Notes: a model not told the origin generated them from the sequence alone. A stretch of DNA of 64,000 nt from Stackebrandtia nassauensis DSM 44728 (GCF_000024545.1 NC_013947.1:3906001-3970000), one strand, 5' to 3'; positions 1 through 8,902 are shown, counted from the stretch's first letter. Numbers and translations are program-made.

Positions 1-1884
1 GCGGAGGTTCAGCCTGGCGGCGGTGATCCCCGAGATGGTGAAGAGGACGACGAGCAGGACCGGAAGAACCGCCAACGCCGTGGTGAAGTCGACGTTTCGC
101 ACGTGTTCCGTGATTTGCGGGCTGATGTAGTCGTAGCCGTGGGCGTTCTGGCCGACCAGGACAACGACGGGGATCGCCGCGACCGCGCCCGACACCGTGA
201 CGATCCACATCAGAATCCGTGCGACAGGCACCGGCATCGGTGGTGGGGCGGTGACCGGCGGCGTGACGGCGAACCACCGCGAAGCGCTGGAAGTGTTCAG
301 CAGTACCACGCAGGTGACGGATAGGCACACTTGCGCGAATGCCAACAGGGACATCGTGACGGTGAGTTCTATGTAGCTGGGCGGCTCTTGCGTGTTGGCG
401 TGTATCGCGATCGCCGCGGCAGCGGTGGCGATCGCCGCATTCATGGCCAGCGCGAAGAACCGTGTGAAGCGGGTGCGCTGTTTGGACAGTATGGCCGCCA
501 GACGCAACGCGACGGCGTTGGGAGCGATGGCGATCGGGACGAGCGCCAGCAACGGTTCGAGGTAGCCGATTCCCTCATCGCCGGTGGAGTAGCTGGTGAC
601 GTCGTCTGCCACCACCACGAGGACGAAGATCCACAAGGCTGCGATGGCGCCGTTGACCCACATGAGCATGCGTGCTGCCCGTACGGCGGTGGTGGGTCTG
701 TCGCTCAGGGTTTGCGGGGGCTCGTTGTGGGGCTCGCGATCGGGGTCCGGTTCTGACGACGGCGTTGGCGTTGGCGCCGCACGCCTTCGCGTCGGTTCCG
801 ACGCGGCGGCGACCCCGTTCGAGGCCGGTTCGTACAACGTCGCTCCCTGTGCCACGACGAGCTCCGGCTGCTCCAGCACCACCGGTGGTGTCCCCAGCGC
901 CCGGTGCAGCATGCCCGCCACCAACGGCATCCGGCTGGCCCCGCCGACCAGCAACACATCGGACAGTCGATCCTCGGGCAGCCGCGACGCGCGTCTGACC
1001 GCCTGGGTGACCCGCACCGCGCGTTCCAGCAGCGGGCGGGTCAGCTCCTCCAGTTCGTCGCGGGTGATGTGGGTGTCGGTTCCCAGCAGCGGGACGGGAA
1101 GTTCGGCGCGGGCGCGGCGGGACAGCTGTTCCTTGGCGATGCGCACGTCCTCGTACAGGGCGCGGCGAGCCCGCCGGTCCTCCATCGTCTGCGGGTTCAC
1201 CAGGCGCGACCACTGTGGCTGGTCACCGTAGCGACCGGACAGCAGCGCCACCAGCGCGTGGTCGATGTCCACCCCGCCGAGGTTGTCCACGCCGTCCACC
1301 GACAGCACCTCGAACCCGTCGGGGGTGTTGACCACGACCGAGGCGTCGAACGTGCCGCCACCCAGGTCGGCGACGACGATGCCGCGACCGTGCGGTAGCT
1401 CGTGTCGCAGTACGTGGGTGAAGTAGCTGGCCGCGGCGACCGGCTCGGACACCAGACGCGCGTCGCCGAACCCGGCGGTCGCAGCCGCGTCCTCCAAGGT
1501 CAGTCGCCGCGCCGAACCCCATACCGCCGGATGGGTCAGGGTCACCGCCTCGACCGGGCCGCCGAGGACGCGTTCACCTTCCAGCCGCACCCGTGTCAGT
1601 ACGGCGGCGAACAGCTCCTCGACGCCGAACTCCTTGTCCCCCAGCAACACCAGGCCGTCGTCGACGCGCCGTTTGGGGTGGGGTTCGAAGCGGGCCGGTT
1701 CGAGTCGCGCCGCGTTGCGGGCGTCCGCGCCGACGACAAGGCGCGCATCGGGTTCGGCGTACACGGCCGAGGGCAGCAGCGGCGAGGAGTCGAACAACAG
1801 CGGCACGACCGCACCGTCACGATGGAGCACCGCGACGGTGTGCGAGGTACCGAAGTCAACCCCGAGCCGCGATTGGGGGGACAC
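1..1884 (-). CDS. Hsp70-family ATPase fused to a C-terminal membrane region (3' end outside window)
   Basis: The gene begins at GTG 1884 and runs off the left edge without a stop; 628 codons are visible. The N-terminal part carries the three Hsp70/actin-fold nucleotide motifs: phosphate-1 VDFGTSHT near residue 10, phosphate-2 DLGGGTFDAS near residue 180, and the adenosine motif LLVGGASRMP near residue 312. No substrate-binding domain is recognisable after it. Instead a proline-rich linker (about residues 365-400) leads into several hydrophobic stretches, such as ALWIFVLVVVADD, then LLAFAQVCLSVTCVVL, then ILMWIVTVSGAV, then LPVLLVVLFTISGI. It is therefore probably a membrane-anchored Hsp70-like ATPase with the ATPase domain in the cytoplasm. 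The client and function are unknown. The Hsp70-fold call is firm; the topology is inferred. Confidence 0.85.
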   Translation of the reverse strand, partial: MSPQSRLGVDFGTSHTVAVLHRDGAVVPLLFDSSPLLPSAVYAEPDARLVVGADARNAARLEPARFEPHPKRRVDDGLVLLGDKEFGVEELFAAVLTRVRLEGERVLGGPVEAVTLTHPAVWGSARRLTLEDAAATAGFGDARLVSEPVAAASYFTHVLRHELPHGRGIVVADLGGGTFDASVVVNTPDGFEVLSVDGVDNLGGVDIDHALVALLSGRYGDQPQWSRLVNPQTMEDRRARRALYEDVRIAKEQLSRRARAELPVPLLGTDTHITRDELEELTRPLLERAVRVTQAVRRASRLPEDRLSDVLLVGGASRMPLVAGMLHRALGTPPVVLEQPELVVAQGATLYEPASNGVAAASEPTRRRAAPTPTPSSEPDPDREPHNEPPQTLSDRPTTAVRAARMLMWVNGAIAALWIFVLVVVADDVTSYSTGDEGIGYLEPLLALVPIAIAPNAVALRLAAILSKQRTRFTRFFALAMNAAIATAAAAIAIHANTQEPPSYIELTVTMSLLAFAQVCLSVTCVVLLNTSSASRWFAVTPPVTAPPPMPVPVARILMWIVTVSGAVAAIPVVVLVGQNAHGYDYISPQITEHVRNVDFTTALAVLPVLLVVLFTISGITAARLNLR

Positions 1885-1938
1885 GACGTCACCCTACCGA
1901 ACCGGCGCCCGACCGCCTGGCCGCTGAGTGCCGCCGCA

Positions 1939-2583
1939 TCACTCGGTCGTGGTGCCACTTCGGACGGCCAGCACCGCCAGCCGGACCCGGTTGGAGCAGC
2001 CCGTTTTCGTCATCAGGCTGGCGATGTGGGTCTTGACGGTGGTCACCCCGAGGTGCAGGCGCTCGGCGATGTCGACGTTCGCGTACCCGGCGCCGACCAG
2101 CGCGAGTACTTCGCGTTCCCGGGTGGTCAGTTTCGGGAGTGTGGCGGTGGGAACGCTCGCGCGGGCTCGAACGGCACTGTCGACGATGCGTTTCACGACT
2201 CCGGCGCTGAAGGGGGTGTCTCCGTCGGCGGCTTTTCGGATCGCCTCCAGCAGTTCGTTCGGTGAGGTGTCCTTGACGAGGAATCCGCACGCTCCCGCCG
2301 CCAGTGCCGGGTACAGGTGGTCGTCATCGTCGAATGTGGTCAGCGCGACGACGCGGGTCGACGGTCGCTCGGCCAGGATCCGTTGGGTGGCGGTGATGCC
2401 GTCCATGCCGGGCATGCGCAGGTCCATCAGGACGAGGTCGGGACACAGTTCCCCGGCCAGCCTCACCGCCGCCTGGCCGCCGTCGGCTTCGCCGACCACC
2501 TCGATGTCGGCGGCCGGTTCGCACAGCATCCGCAGCCCGGCCCGGATCAGGCGTTGGTCGTCGACCAGCAGCACCCGGATCAT
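1939..2583 (-). CDS. NarL/LuxR-family response regulator
   Basis: This 214-residue protein has an N-terminal receiver (start MIRVLLVDD, acidic pair Asp8/Asp9, phosphoacceptor Asp54 in VLMDLRMPG) and a C-terminal LuxR helix-turn-helix (about 150-205, LTTREREVLALV and VTTVKTHIASLM). Phosphorylation by the upstream kinase should control DNA binding. The ATG at 2583 overlaps the kinase stop in an ATGA arrangement, so the two are translationally coupled. A reading frame continues upstream of this ATG, but the receiver domain begins exactly here. Target genes are not evident; the Hsp70-like gene lies 54 bases downstream on the same strand and could be co-transcribed. Confidence 0.93.
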   Translation of the reverse strand: MIRVLLVDDQRLIRAGLRMLCEPAADIEVVGEADGGQAAVRLAGELCPDLVLMDLRMPGMDGITATQRILAERPSTRVVALTTFDDDDHLYPALAAGACGFLVKDTSPNELLEAIRKAADGDTPFSAGVVKRIVDSAVRARASVPTATLPKLTTREREVLALVGAGYANVDIAERLHLGVTTVKTHIASLMTKTGCSNRVRLAVLAVRSGTTTE

Positions 2584-3806
2584 GACGCGACCGCCGGGCG
2601 CGGCTCGGGCGCCGGGGCGGGGACGGCGTCGGTGGGTTGCGGCAGGACCGCGCGCAACCGCCAACCGTCCGATGTGGGTCCGACGTCCAGTTCCCCGCCG
2701 AGCAGTTCCACGCGTTCCCGCATGCCGATCAAGCCGAACCCGCTTCCGTCGCTTATGGTCTGCGGTTGCCGTCCGCCGCCGTCGTCGTCGATCTCCAACC
2801 GGATCGCGCCCTCGGTGTCGTGCCGGATCGCGATGCTCACCCGGGCGGTGGGGCCGCCGTGTTTGGCGACGTTGGTGAGGCCCTCCTGGCACAGTCGCAG
2901 CACGGTCAGGGCACGCACGGCGTCGATGTGACCGATGGACTCGTCGAACGACGCGGTGATGTCCAACCCGAGTTGCCGCCCGCGTTCGGTGGTCTCCTCG
3001 ATGGCCTCGCGCAGGCCCTTGGGTTCGATCAGCGAGATGCCCTCGCCGGAGCGCAGCATCCGCACCAGGCGGCGCAGGTCGTCCAGGACGGTGGCGGCGC
3101 AGTCGTGCACGTCGTCCAGGGTCTCCTTCGTCGCCTGCCCCAGGTCGGGAAGCACCTCGCGGGCGACGCCGACGCGCAGCAGTATCGAGGCGATCTGGTG
3201 GGCCACCAGGTCGTGGAGTTCCCGGGCGATGGTGACCCGTTCCGAGGCCCTAGCGGCACGCGCGTCCGAGGCCCGGCGCCGTATCTCCGCCTCGGCGCGT
3301 TGGGCTTCGGCGCGGGCCCGCTGTTCGGCCTGTTCGGTCAGCCGCCAGGCCGAGCGCAGCTGGGTTCCCAGCAGCAACGGCACGCCGAGCACGACGACCA
3401 GGCCGTAACCGATGGCGGGCAGATCCTGCGGCAACCGGTCGACCTTGCCCGCCAGCGAGCCCACGACCAGTGCCACCGCGGCGATCCCGGCCCACCGGGC
3501 CGGGCGGCGGGCGGCCAGTTCGAACAGCGCGAAACTGGCGAAGATCTTCACGAGCATCACCGCCGGACCATCGCCGCCGACGGTGGCCGCGACCGCCAGC
3601 AACGCCGCCAACGCGATCGCCGCCGCCAGCGGGACGGCGCTGGCGAGACCGCCGAGCACCACCGCCGCCGCCGCGAACAGCCAGTCGGCGGTCGTGACGC
3701 CGTCGGCCCGCAAGCCGAGGTATCCGGCCGACAACGCCGCCATGGCCAGCATGCGCACCGGTGCATACCGCACACCGAACACCTGCTGGAGGTTGGACCC
3801 GAACAT
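2580..3806 (-). CDS. NarL-type sensor histidine kinase
   Basis: This 408-residue protein has a hydrophobic N-terminal half with several membrane segments (about residues 17-150) and a short coiled linker. A HisKA_3 dimerisation helix follows, with the phosphoacceptor His198 in the sequence ARELHDLVAHQ. The C-terminal HATPase domain shows LCQEGLTNVAKH as the N box, a DDDGGG segment and GFGLIGMRERV as the G box. It signals to the response regulator encoded immediately downstream. There is no large extracellular sensor domain, so it probably senses a membrane-associated cue. A GGTGGAG ribosome site precedes the ATG. Confidence 0.93.
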   Translation of the reverse strand: MFGSNLQQVFGVRYAPVRMLAMAALSAGYLGLRADGVTTADWLFAAAAVVLGGLASAVPLAAAIALAALLAVAATVGGDGPAVMLVKIFASFALFELAARRPARWAGIAAVALVVGSLAGKVDRLPQDLPAIGYGLVVVLGVPLLLGTQLRSAWRLTEQAEQRARAEAQRAEAEIRRRASDARAARASERVTIARELHDLVAHQIASILLRVGVAREVLPDLGQATKETLDDVHDCAATVLDDLRRLVRMLRSGEGISLIEPKGLREAIEETTERGRQLGLDITASFDESIGHIDAVRALTVLRLCQEGLTNVAKHGGPTARVSIAIRHDTEGAIRLEIDDDGGGRQPQTISDGSGFGLIGMRERVELLGGELDVGPTSDGWRLRAVLPQPTDAVPAPAPEPRPAVAS

Positions 3807-3840
3807 CGCTCCACCTTATGCGGGGATTTCGCCACTGACC

Positions 3841-3874
3841 GGGTGTGAGACGCCCGGCCGGACGCCTCACACCC
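3841..3874 (-). terminator. hairpin after the SDR gene
   Basis: The 9-bp arms GGGTGTGAG (3841-3849) and CTCACACCC (3866-3874) enclose a GC-rich 16-base loop. The hairpin lies just past the stop of the minus-strand SDR gene and ahead of the kinase promoter region. There is no clear U-tract, which is common in actinobacteria. Confidence 0.55.
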
Positions 3875-3880
3875 GCGGGT

Positions 3881-4882
3881 TCACGAGGAGAAGGCGGTCT
3901 GCCCGCCGTCGATGGCCACCTGGGAACCCATCATGAACGGGTACTCCCCCGAGGCCAGCGCCAACGCCAGCGCGGCGACCTCCTCGGCGCGCGCTATCCG
4001 TCCGGCGGCCGGGACGTGGTCCTTGGCGAACTGGCTGGCCCCCACGTGGAACACCTCGTCCGGGAAATTGTCCACACCAGACAGTCGCCGGGCGAGTTCG
4101 GTGTCGGTAAGGCCGGGCAGGATGGCGTTGATCTGGATGCCGTGCGGCCCGTAGTCCAAGGCCGCCGAGCGCATCAGCCCGGCCTGGGCGGCCTTGCTGG
4201 CGGCGTAGACCGACTGCTCCTTGCGCGACGACAACGCGTTCACCGAGGACGTGATGAGGATGTTGCCGCCACCGGAATCCAGCAGATGCGGGATCTCGTA
4301 CTTCATGGCCAGGAAGGTCCCCCTGATGTTGGTCTCGAAGATCTCGTCGAACTCGCCAGAGCTGAACTCGTGCAACGGTTTCTCCATCGAGGTTCCGGCA
4401 TTGTTGAACGCGACGTGCAGGCCACCGTAGGTCTCGACGACAGTGTCGACGAAGGAGGCGACCTCGTCCTCGGAGCGCACGTCGGCCTTGATGTACGTCG
4501 CCTCGCCACCGGCCTTGCGGATCTCCGCCTCGACCTGCTCGCCGCGTTTGACGCGCCTGCCGCAGAACCCGACCTTCGCGCCCTCGGCCGCGAACGCTTT
4601 CGCGGCGGCGGCGCCGATCCCGGAGGTGGCGCCGGTGACCAGGACGACCTTGTCCTCGAAGCGGCGCTTCTGCGTCGGTGGGGTCTGGGGAACGTTGGCG
4701 TCGGCGCCGACGAACACACCACCCACCGCCCCCACCGCGAGTCCGGCGGCGCCGATCGCGGCGCCTCGCAGCAGTCGGCGGCGGTTCGGACGACCGCCCG
4801 GATCCGTTTCGGTGCGGGCGTTTGTCGCCGTCGTCTCGTTCTCGTCGTCGGCCGCGATCTCGCGGGGCTCATCGTTGGACAT
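3881..4882 (-). CDS. Tat-exported short-chain dehydrogenase/reductase
   Basis: This 333-residue protein starts at ATG 4882, preceded by GAGGAGG. The first 33 residues are acidic and hydrophilic. They are followed by a twin-arginine segment (NRRRLLRGAAIGAAG, about 33-47) and a hydrophobic stretch to about residue 60, so the enzyme is probably exported or anchored by Tat with its cofactor bound. The Rossmann domain has the cofactor loop TGATSGIG at 83-90, an NNAG motif, an ITSSVN serine region and the YAASK catalytic Tyr/Lys pair, giving an NAD(P)-dependent oxidoreductase. Most classical SDRs are cytosolic and about 250 residues long, so the Tat extension is notable. The substrate is unknown. 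Flanking hairpins suggest a single-gene transcript. Confidence 0.9.
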   Translation of the reverse strand: MSNDEPREIAADDENETTATNARTETDPGGRPNRRRLLRGAAIGAAGLAVGAVGGVFVGADANVPQTPPTQKRRFEDKVVLVTGATSGIGAAAAKAFAAEGAKVGFCGRRVKRGEQVEAEIRKAGGEATYIKADVRSEDEVASFVDTVVETYGGLHVAFNNAGTSMEKPLHEFSSGEFDEIFETNIRGTFLAMKYEIPHLLDSGGGNILITSSVNALSSRKEQSVYAASKAAQAGLMRSAALDYGPHGIQINAILPGLTDTELARRLSGVDNFPDEVFHVGASQFAKDHVPAAGRIARAEEVAALALALASGEYPFMMGSQVAIDGGQTAFSS

Positions 4883-4971
4883 TCCGACAACCTCCTCATT
4901 CGTCACCGCCAGACTCCGGGCACGGGGCGCGCGACACCTCATCCCGCCGGACCGAACCCCGGCCATGACGA

Positions 4972-5005
4972 CGGGTGGCCTCCTACCGCGGTAGGAGGCC
5001 ACCCG
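4972..5005. terminator. perfect 34-base loopless palindrome between WYL and SDR genes
   Basis: The arm CGGGTGGCCTCCTACCG (4972-4988) is followed directly by its exact reverse complement (4989-5005). It lies 15 bases past the stop of the minus-strand WYL gene and about 90 bases upstream of the SDR start. A terminator for the WYL transcript is the simplest reading. A dyad operator for the SDR gene is possible, because the symmetry is perfect and there is no loop. Confidence 0.6.
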
Positions 5006-5020
5006 GATGAGTGCGGCTGT

Positions 5021-5986
5021 TTAGTCGCGCTGTTCCGGCACGGCGGTGGCGAATCGGGAAGCGACGATCGCGACGGCGGCGCGCAGTTCCTTTCCGCCGG
5101 TGACCCGGAAAGCGAAGGGCACGTTCGGAAGCCATTCCTGCGCGTACATCGTCGGATTGCTGGTGCTGCCGACGAGCACGCAGCCGTGCGGCGCCGGTTC
5201 GAGCCGTCCCATGGGCGGCCGGATCCACGGCGCCACCTCCGCCAACGGGAGGTCGAACTCCACCCGGGTGGGGTACTCCCAGCCCATACCCAGGCTCTCC
5301 TCCAGGGTCGCCACCGGATCCAGATCCTTGGGCAGCGTGAACTCGTGCTCGGTCTGCTGGAGGCTGCGGACGCGGTCGATGCGGTAGGTGCGGGTCGCGT
5401 CGGCGCGATGCGAGTGACACAGCAGGTACCAGCGGCCGTAGCGGACCACGACGGCCCAGGGGTCCACTTCGGTCTGCCATTGGTTGCCGGACTCGCTGCG
5501 GTATTCGAGCAGCACACGACGCTGTGCCGCCGCGGCGGCGACCAGCGCGCTGGTGACGGCCGGATCGGGACGAGCCGAATAACGATCGGGCGCGGCCGAG
5601 GCGTGCTCCCGCAACGCCGCGGCCTGCTGCCGGACGCGCTCGGGCAGCGCCTGAATGACCTTGTCCAAAGCGGACCCGATGAGGTCGTCGACGTCGGTGG
5701 CCGCTGGCTGGCTGTCGAGCACCGCCATGACCAGCCCGAGCGCCTCGGTCTCGGTGAACACGACCGGAGGCAGTTTCATACCGCGACCGAGCCGATAACC
5801 GCCGTAGATCCCGCGCGCCGAATCGACGGGGATGCCCGCCTCGCGCAGGATGCCGACGTATCGCCGCGCGGCCCGCTCCGTGACCCCCAACCGCTCGGCA
5901 AGCTCCCCGGCCGTCGTGCCGGGCCGCGCCTGCAGGATCTCCAGGGTGCGCAGCGCCCGCGCGGTAGGGCTGATGTTCTTCGGCAT
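5021..5986 (-). CDS. YafY-family WYL-domain transcriptional regulator
   Basis: This 321-residue protein starts with a DeoR-like winged helix-turn-helix (about residues 8-60, AGELAERLGVTERAARRYVGILREAG). The central and C-terminal WYL domain includes the RYGRWYLLCHSHRADATRTYRIDRV core. Such proteins are one-component regulators that bind a small ligand or nucleic acid through the WYL domain. The gene is divergent from the DinB/hydrolase/esterase unit across a 71-base spacer containing short inverted repeats, so local control of that unit is likely. The ATG at 5986 fits the normal family N-terminus. Confidence 0.92.
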   Translation of the reverse strand: MPKNISPTARALRTLEILQARPGTTAGELAERLGVTERAARRYVGILREAGIPVDSARGIYGGYRLGRGMKLPPVVFTETEALGLVMAVLDSQPAATDVDDLIGSALDKVIQALPERVRQQAAALREHASAAPDRYSARPDPAVTSALVAAAAAQRRVLLEYRSESGNQWQTEVDPWAVVVRYGRWYLLCHSHRADATRTYRIDRVRSLQQTEHEFTLPKDLDPVATLEESLGMGWEYPTRVEFDLPLAEVAPWIRPPMGRLEPAPHGCVLVGSTSNPTMYAQEWLPNVPFAFRVTGGKELRAAVAIVASRFATAVPEQRD

Positions 5987-6057
5987 GCGAAAAAGACTAG
6001 GCGGACTTTTCCTAAACCGGAAGCCGATTGTCCGGAACCGGGTCTAGCTTGATCGGC
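5987..6057. promoter_or_regulatory. divergent promoter with short inverted repeats
   Basis: This 71-base spacer lies between the WYL regulator and the DinB-like gene. TTCC at 6009-6012 and GGAA at 6019-6022 flank CTAAACC-type sequence, and TTGTCCGGAAC follows at 6028-6038. TCTAGCTT near 6043-6050 could serve as a -10 for a very short leader. The WYL regulator probably acts here. The exact operator is a guess. Confidence 0.4.
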
Positions 6058-6858
6058 ATGACCGAGTTCCACGACCAAGACCTCACCGGGGCGAGCTTCG
6101 AACGCGTGAACCTGCGCGACGCCAGCTTCACCCGGGTGCACCTCAACGACGCGCGGCTGCGCGCGGTCGACCTCACCGGGGTCCAGATCCGCGGCGCCAT
6201 GCTCAGCCGAAGCCGCATGCGCGGCGTCGAACTGGAGGACGTCGACATCAGCGGCGACCTGCGAAACGTCATCGTCAACGGCGTCGACATCGCCCCGCTC
6301 GTGGAGGCCGAACTGAACCGGCGCTACCCCGAGCGCGCGAAGCTGCGCCCCGACGACAGCGACGGCTTCCGCGAGGCGTGGACGATCCTGGAACGCCTGT
6401 GGGAGGAGACCCTCACGCGCGCGAGAACGTTCCCCGAAGCCGACCTCCATCGCAGTGTCGACGACGAGTGGTCCTTCATACAGACCCTGCGGCACCTCAG
6501 CTTCGCCAGTGCCGCCTGGGTGGGGCGGATGATCCTCGGCGACGCCGCGCCGTGGCACCCGCTGGACCTTCCGTGGGACGAGGCGCCCGGCTGGGACGGC
6601 ATCCCCTGGGACCGCCAGGCGAGGCCCACACTCGACGAAGCGCTCGCGGTCCGACGCGAACGCCAGGCGATGGTGCGCCGCGTCATGGAAAACCTCACCG
6701 ACGAGCAACTCGCCTCCGAGGTGACCCGGCTCGAACCCGGATGGCCCCGTCTGGAGGGGTTCCCGCTCAAGGAATGCCTCCACATCGTCGTCATGGAGGA
6801 ATGGGAACACCGGCAGTACGCCGAACGAGGTCTGACCATATTGGACAAGGAGAAGTAG
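6058..6858 (+). CDS. pentapeptide-repeat plus DinB-like protein
   Basis: This 266-residue protein starts at ATG 6058, close to the presumed promoter. Residues about 5-65 form pentapeptide-type repeats (DLTGASFERVNLRDASF, then further A(D/N)LxX units), predicting a short right-handed beta-helix. Residues about 100-260 look like a DinB/YfiT four-helix metal-binding fold: histidines occur in LRHLSF near 145 and in KECLHIVVMEEWEHRQYAERG near the C-terminus. The natural substrate is unknown; DinB-fold enzymes include thiol-dependent transferases. It is followed after two bases by the alpha/beta hydrolase gene and belongs to a three-gene unit divergent from the WYL regulator. Confidence 0.82.
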   Translation: MTEFHDQDLTGASFERVNLRDASFTRVHLNDARLRAVDLTGVQIRGAMLSRSRMRGVELEDVDISGDLRNVIVNGVDIAPLVEAELNRRYPERAKLRPDDSDGFREAWTILERLWEETLTRARTFPEADLHRSVDDEWSFIQTLRHLSFASAAWVGRMILGDAAPWHPLDLPWDEAPGWDGIPWDRQARPTLDEALAVRRERQAMVRRVMENLTDEQLASEVTRLEPGWPRLEGFPLKECLHIVVMEEWEHRQYAERGLTILDKEK

Positions 6859-6860
6859 AC

Positions 6861-7547
6861 ATGGACATTGTGCTCATAGCCGGAATGTGGTTCGACGGTT
6901 CCGCGTGGGATGACGTCGCCGTCGAGCTGACGAAGCTCGGTCACCGTCCGCTGCCGGTCACGTTGCCGGGACAGGGCGACGGAAACACCGCCGCCACCTT
7001 CGACGACCAGGTGGCGGCGGTACTGGCGGCGGTGGACTCAGTGCCCGGCAAGCCCATGGTGGTGGGGCATTCCGCCGCCTGCGCCCTGGCCTGGGTGGCC
7101 GCCGACGCGCGCCCCGACAAGATCGCCAAGGTCGCTCTCATCGGCGGTTTCCCGTCCGCCGACGGAGAAACCTATTTCGGTTTCTTCGAGCCGGTCGACG
7201 GGTTCGTCGCGTTCCCCGGTTGGGAGCCGTTCGCGGGCCCCGACTCGGCCGACCTGGACGACGAGGCCAAGCGAGGCCTGGCCGCCAGGGCGGTCGCCGT
7301 TCCGGAGGCCGTGACCAAGGGCGTCGTGCGGCTGTCCGACGAGCGACGCTACGACATCCCGGTGCTGGCGGTGTGCCCCGAGTTCACCCCCGCCGATCTT
7401 CAGGAGTGGATCGCCGCCGGAGACGTGCCCGAACTGGCCAAGGCCAAGCACCTGGACGTCGTGGACATCGAATCCGGACACTGGCCCATGTTCACCAAAC
7501 CGATCGAACTGGCCCGACTGCTCGATTCGGGTACAAATGCAGGGTGA
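6861..7547 (+). CDS. alpha/beta-hydrolase
   Basis: This 228-residue protein starts at ATG 6861 with AAGGAGAAG just upstream. The N-terminal strand MDIVLIAGMWFDGSAW contributes the oxyanion region. The nucleophile elbow VVGHSAAC places the catalytic Ser at residue 71, and a late IESGHWPMF carries the catalytic His. It is most like small cytosolic esterases of the AB hydrolase superfamily (EstC/PNAE-like). Its stop overlaps the next start in a GTGA arrangement, so it is translationally coupled to the erythromycin-esterase-like gene. Substrate unknown. Confidence 0.88.
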   Translation: MDIVLIAGMWFDGSAWDDVAVELTKLGHRPLPVTLPGQGDGNTAATFDDQVAAVLAAVDSVPGKPMVVGHSAACALAWVAADARPDKIAKVALIGGFPSADGETYFGFFEPVDGFVAFPGWEPFAGPDSADLDDEAKRGLAARAVAVPEAVTKGVVRLSDERRYDIPVLAVCPEFTPADLQEWIAAGDVPELAKAKHLDVVDIESGHWPMFTKPIELARLLDSGTNAG

Positions 7548-8854
7548 CACAACCTGACCAAGATCCACAACGGCAGGAATTCATCCAGTGGGCACGCACC
7601 CATGGACACCCGCTGACCGGGGCCGATGGGGACCCGGACGTCGCCGATCTCGCCCCGCTGTCGGGAGTGGTCGGCGACGCCCGTCTGGTGGGGCTCGGTG
7701 AGACCTGGCATCCGGTGCACGAGTTCCTGGCGCTGCACTTCCGCATGACCCAGTACCTGATCGAGCACAAGGGTTTCACCGCGGTGCTGCTGGAAGGCAG
7801 CCTGGCCACGGCCCGGCACCTCGACGACTACGTCCAGGGTCGTCGCGACGATCTGTCCGATGTGGCGGTGTCGAGCCTGTGGGAGAATGCGGAAACCGTG
7901 TCCTTCATGGACTGGCTGCGCGAGCACAACGCCGCACTGCCCCCGCACCACCGGGTGCGGATCTTCGGTCTGGACAACTACTTCCTCATCATGGAGGACG
8001 TCACCGCGCCCGGCACGGGATTCGAAGCCGTGCTGGAGTACCTGCGGCGCGTCGACCCCGATGACACCCCGCCACACCTGGATGTGGTCCGGCAGGTGTT
8101 CTCCGGCTTCGCCACCGACGCCGCCTCGCCGACCGAGCGCCGCAAAGCCAACTTCAGCTACTTCGGCACCCTCGACATCCCGACCCGGGACCGGTTCCGT
8201 GCCGCCCTCGACCACATCATCGAGCGACTCACCGACAATCGCACCGAATACCTCGACCGCACCGACGCCGAGGACTTCGCGTGGGCCCTGCACCGCGCCA
8301 CGGTGATCCGCCAGGCGCAGGACATGTACGAGACGCTCCAACAATCCTTCGCCGACGGTCTGGCCGAACACGTGCGAGCCATAGTCCACAACGTCCAGTG
8401 GTGTGTGGACCAGCTGGGCGACGACGGCAAAGCGGTGATACTGGCCACCGGCGTACACCTGACCCGAGGCCCGTGGACGTACACCACTCACGACACACCC
8501 ATCCCGTCGGTCGGCGCACTCCTGTCCGAGACGTATGGCGACGACCTCGTCGTGCTGTCCACATGCTTCGGTTCCGGTCGATTCGACCCGCCCAACCTGG
8601 TCACCGGAACGGTGGACATCCCCGAAGCCGCCGCCGACAGCCTCGACACGGCTCTGGCCGCCACCGGTGCCGCCGCGTTGCTGGTCGACCTTCGCGGCCG
8701 AACCTCACCACCGCCGCCCGTCAGTTGGCTGTCGACACCGCACCCGTTGCGTCCCATGCAAAACGTCGCCAACCCACCCCGCTACCGACTGGCCGAGGCA
8801 CTCGACGCGGTGATCTACATCGACCACGTCCACGCCCACCAGCCCCGCCACTGA
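7544..8854 (+). CDS. erythromycin-esterase-like protein
   Basis: The protein has 436 residues if started at GTG 7544, which overlaps the hydrolase stop. It matches the erythromycin-esterase domain family: the catalytic His/Glu region GLGETWHPVHEF lies near residue 50, VLLEGS near 85 and RVRIFGLDNYF near 140, and the length fits EreA/EreB (about 400-420). Ere enzymes open macrolide lactone rings, but many actinobacterial members have no shown activity on macrolides. No signal peptide is present, so it is probably cytosolic. The open frame continues upstream inside the hydrolase, but the family alignment supports this start. Confidence 0.87.
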   Translation: MTQPDQDPQRQEFIQWARTHGHPLTGADGDPDVADLAPLSGVVGDARLVGLGETWHPVHEFLALHFRMTQYLIEHKGFTAVLLEGSLATARHLDDYVQGRRDDLSDVAVSSLWENAETVSFMDWLREHNAALPPHHRVRIFGLDNYFLIMEDVTAPGTGFEAVLEYLRRVDPDDTPPHLDVVRQVFSGFATDAASPTERRKANFSYFGTLDIPTRDRFRAALDHIIERLTDNRTEYLDRTDAEDFAWALHRATVIRQAQDMYETLQQSFADGLAEHVRAIVHNVQWCVDQLGDDGKAVILATGVHLTRGPWTYTTHDTPIPSVGALLSETYGDDLVVLSTCFGSGRFDPPNLVTGTVDIPEAAADSLDTALAATGAAALLVDLRGRTSPPPPVSWLSTPHPLRPMQNVANPPRYRLAEALDAVIYIDHVHAHQPRH

Positions 8855-8902
8855 GCGGAATAGCTGGTGGGCGCTCTCGGTGGACGCGAACTCGAAAAAG
8901 CC

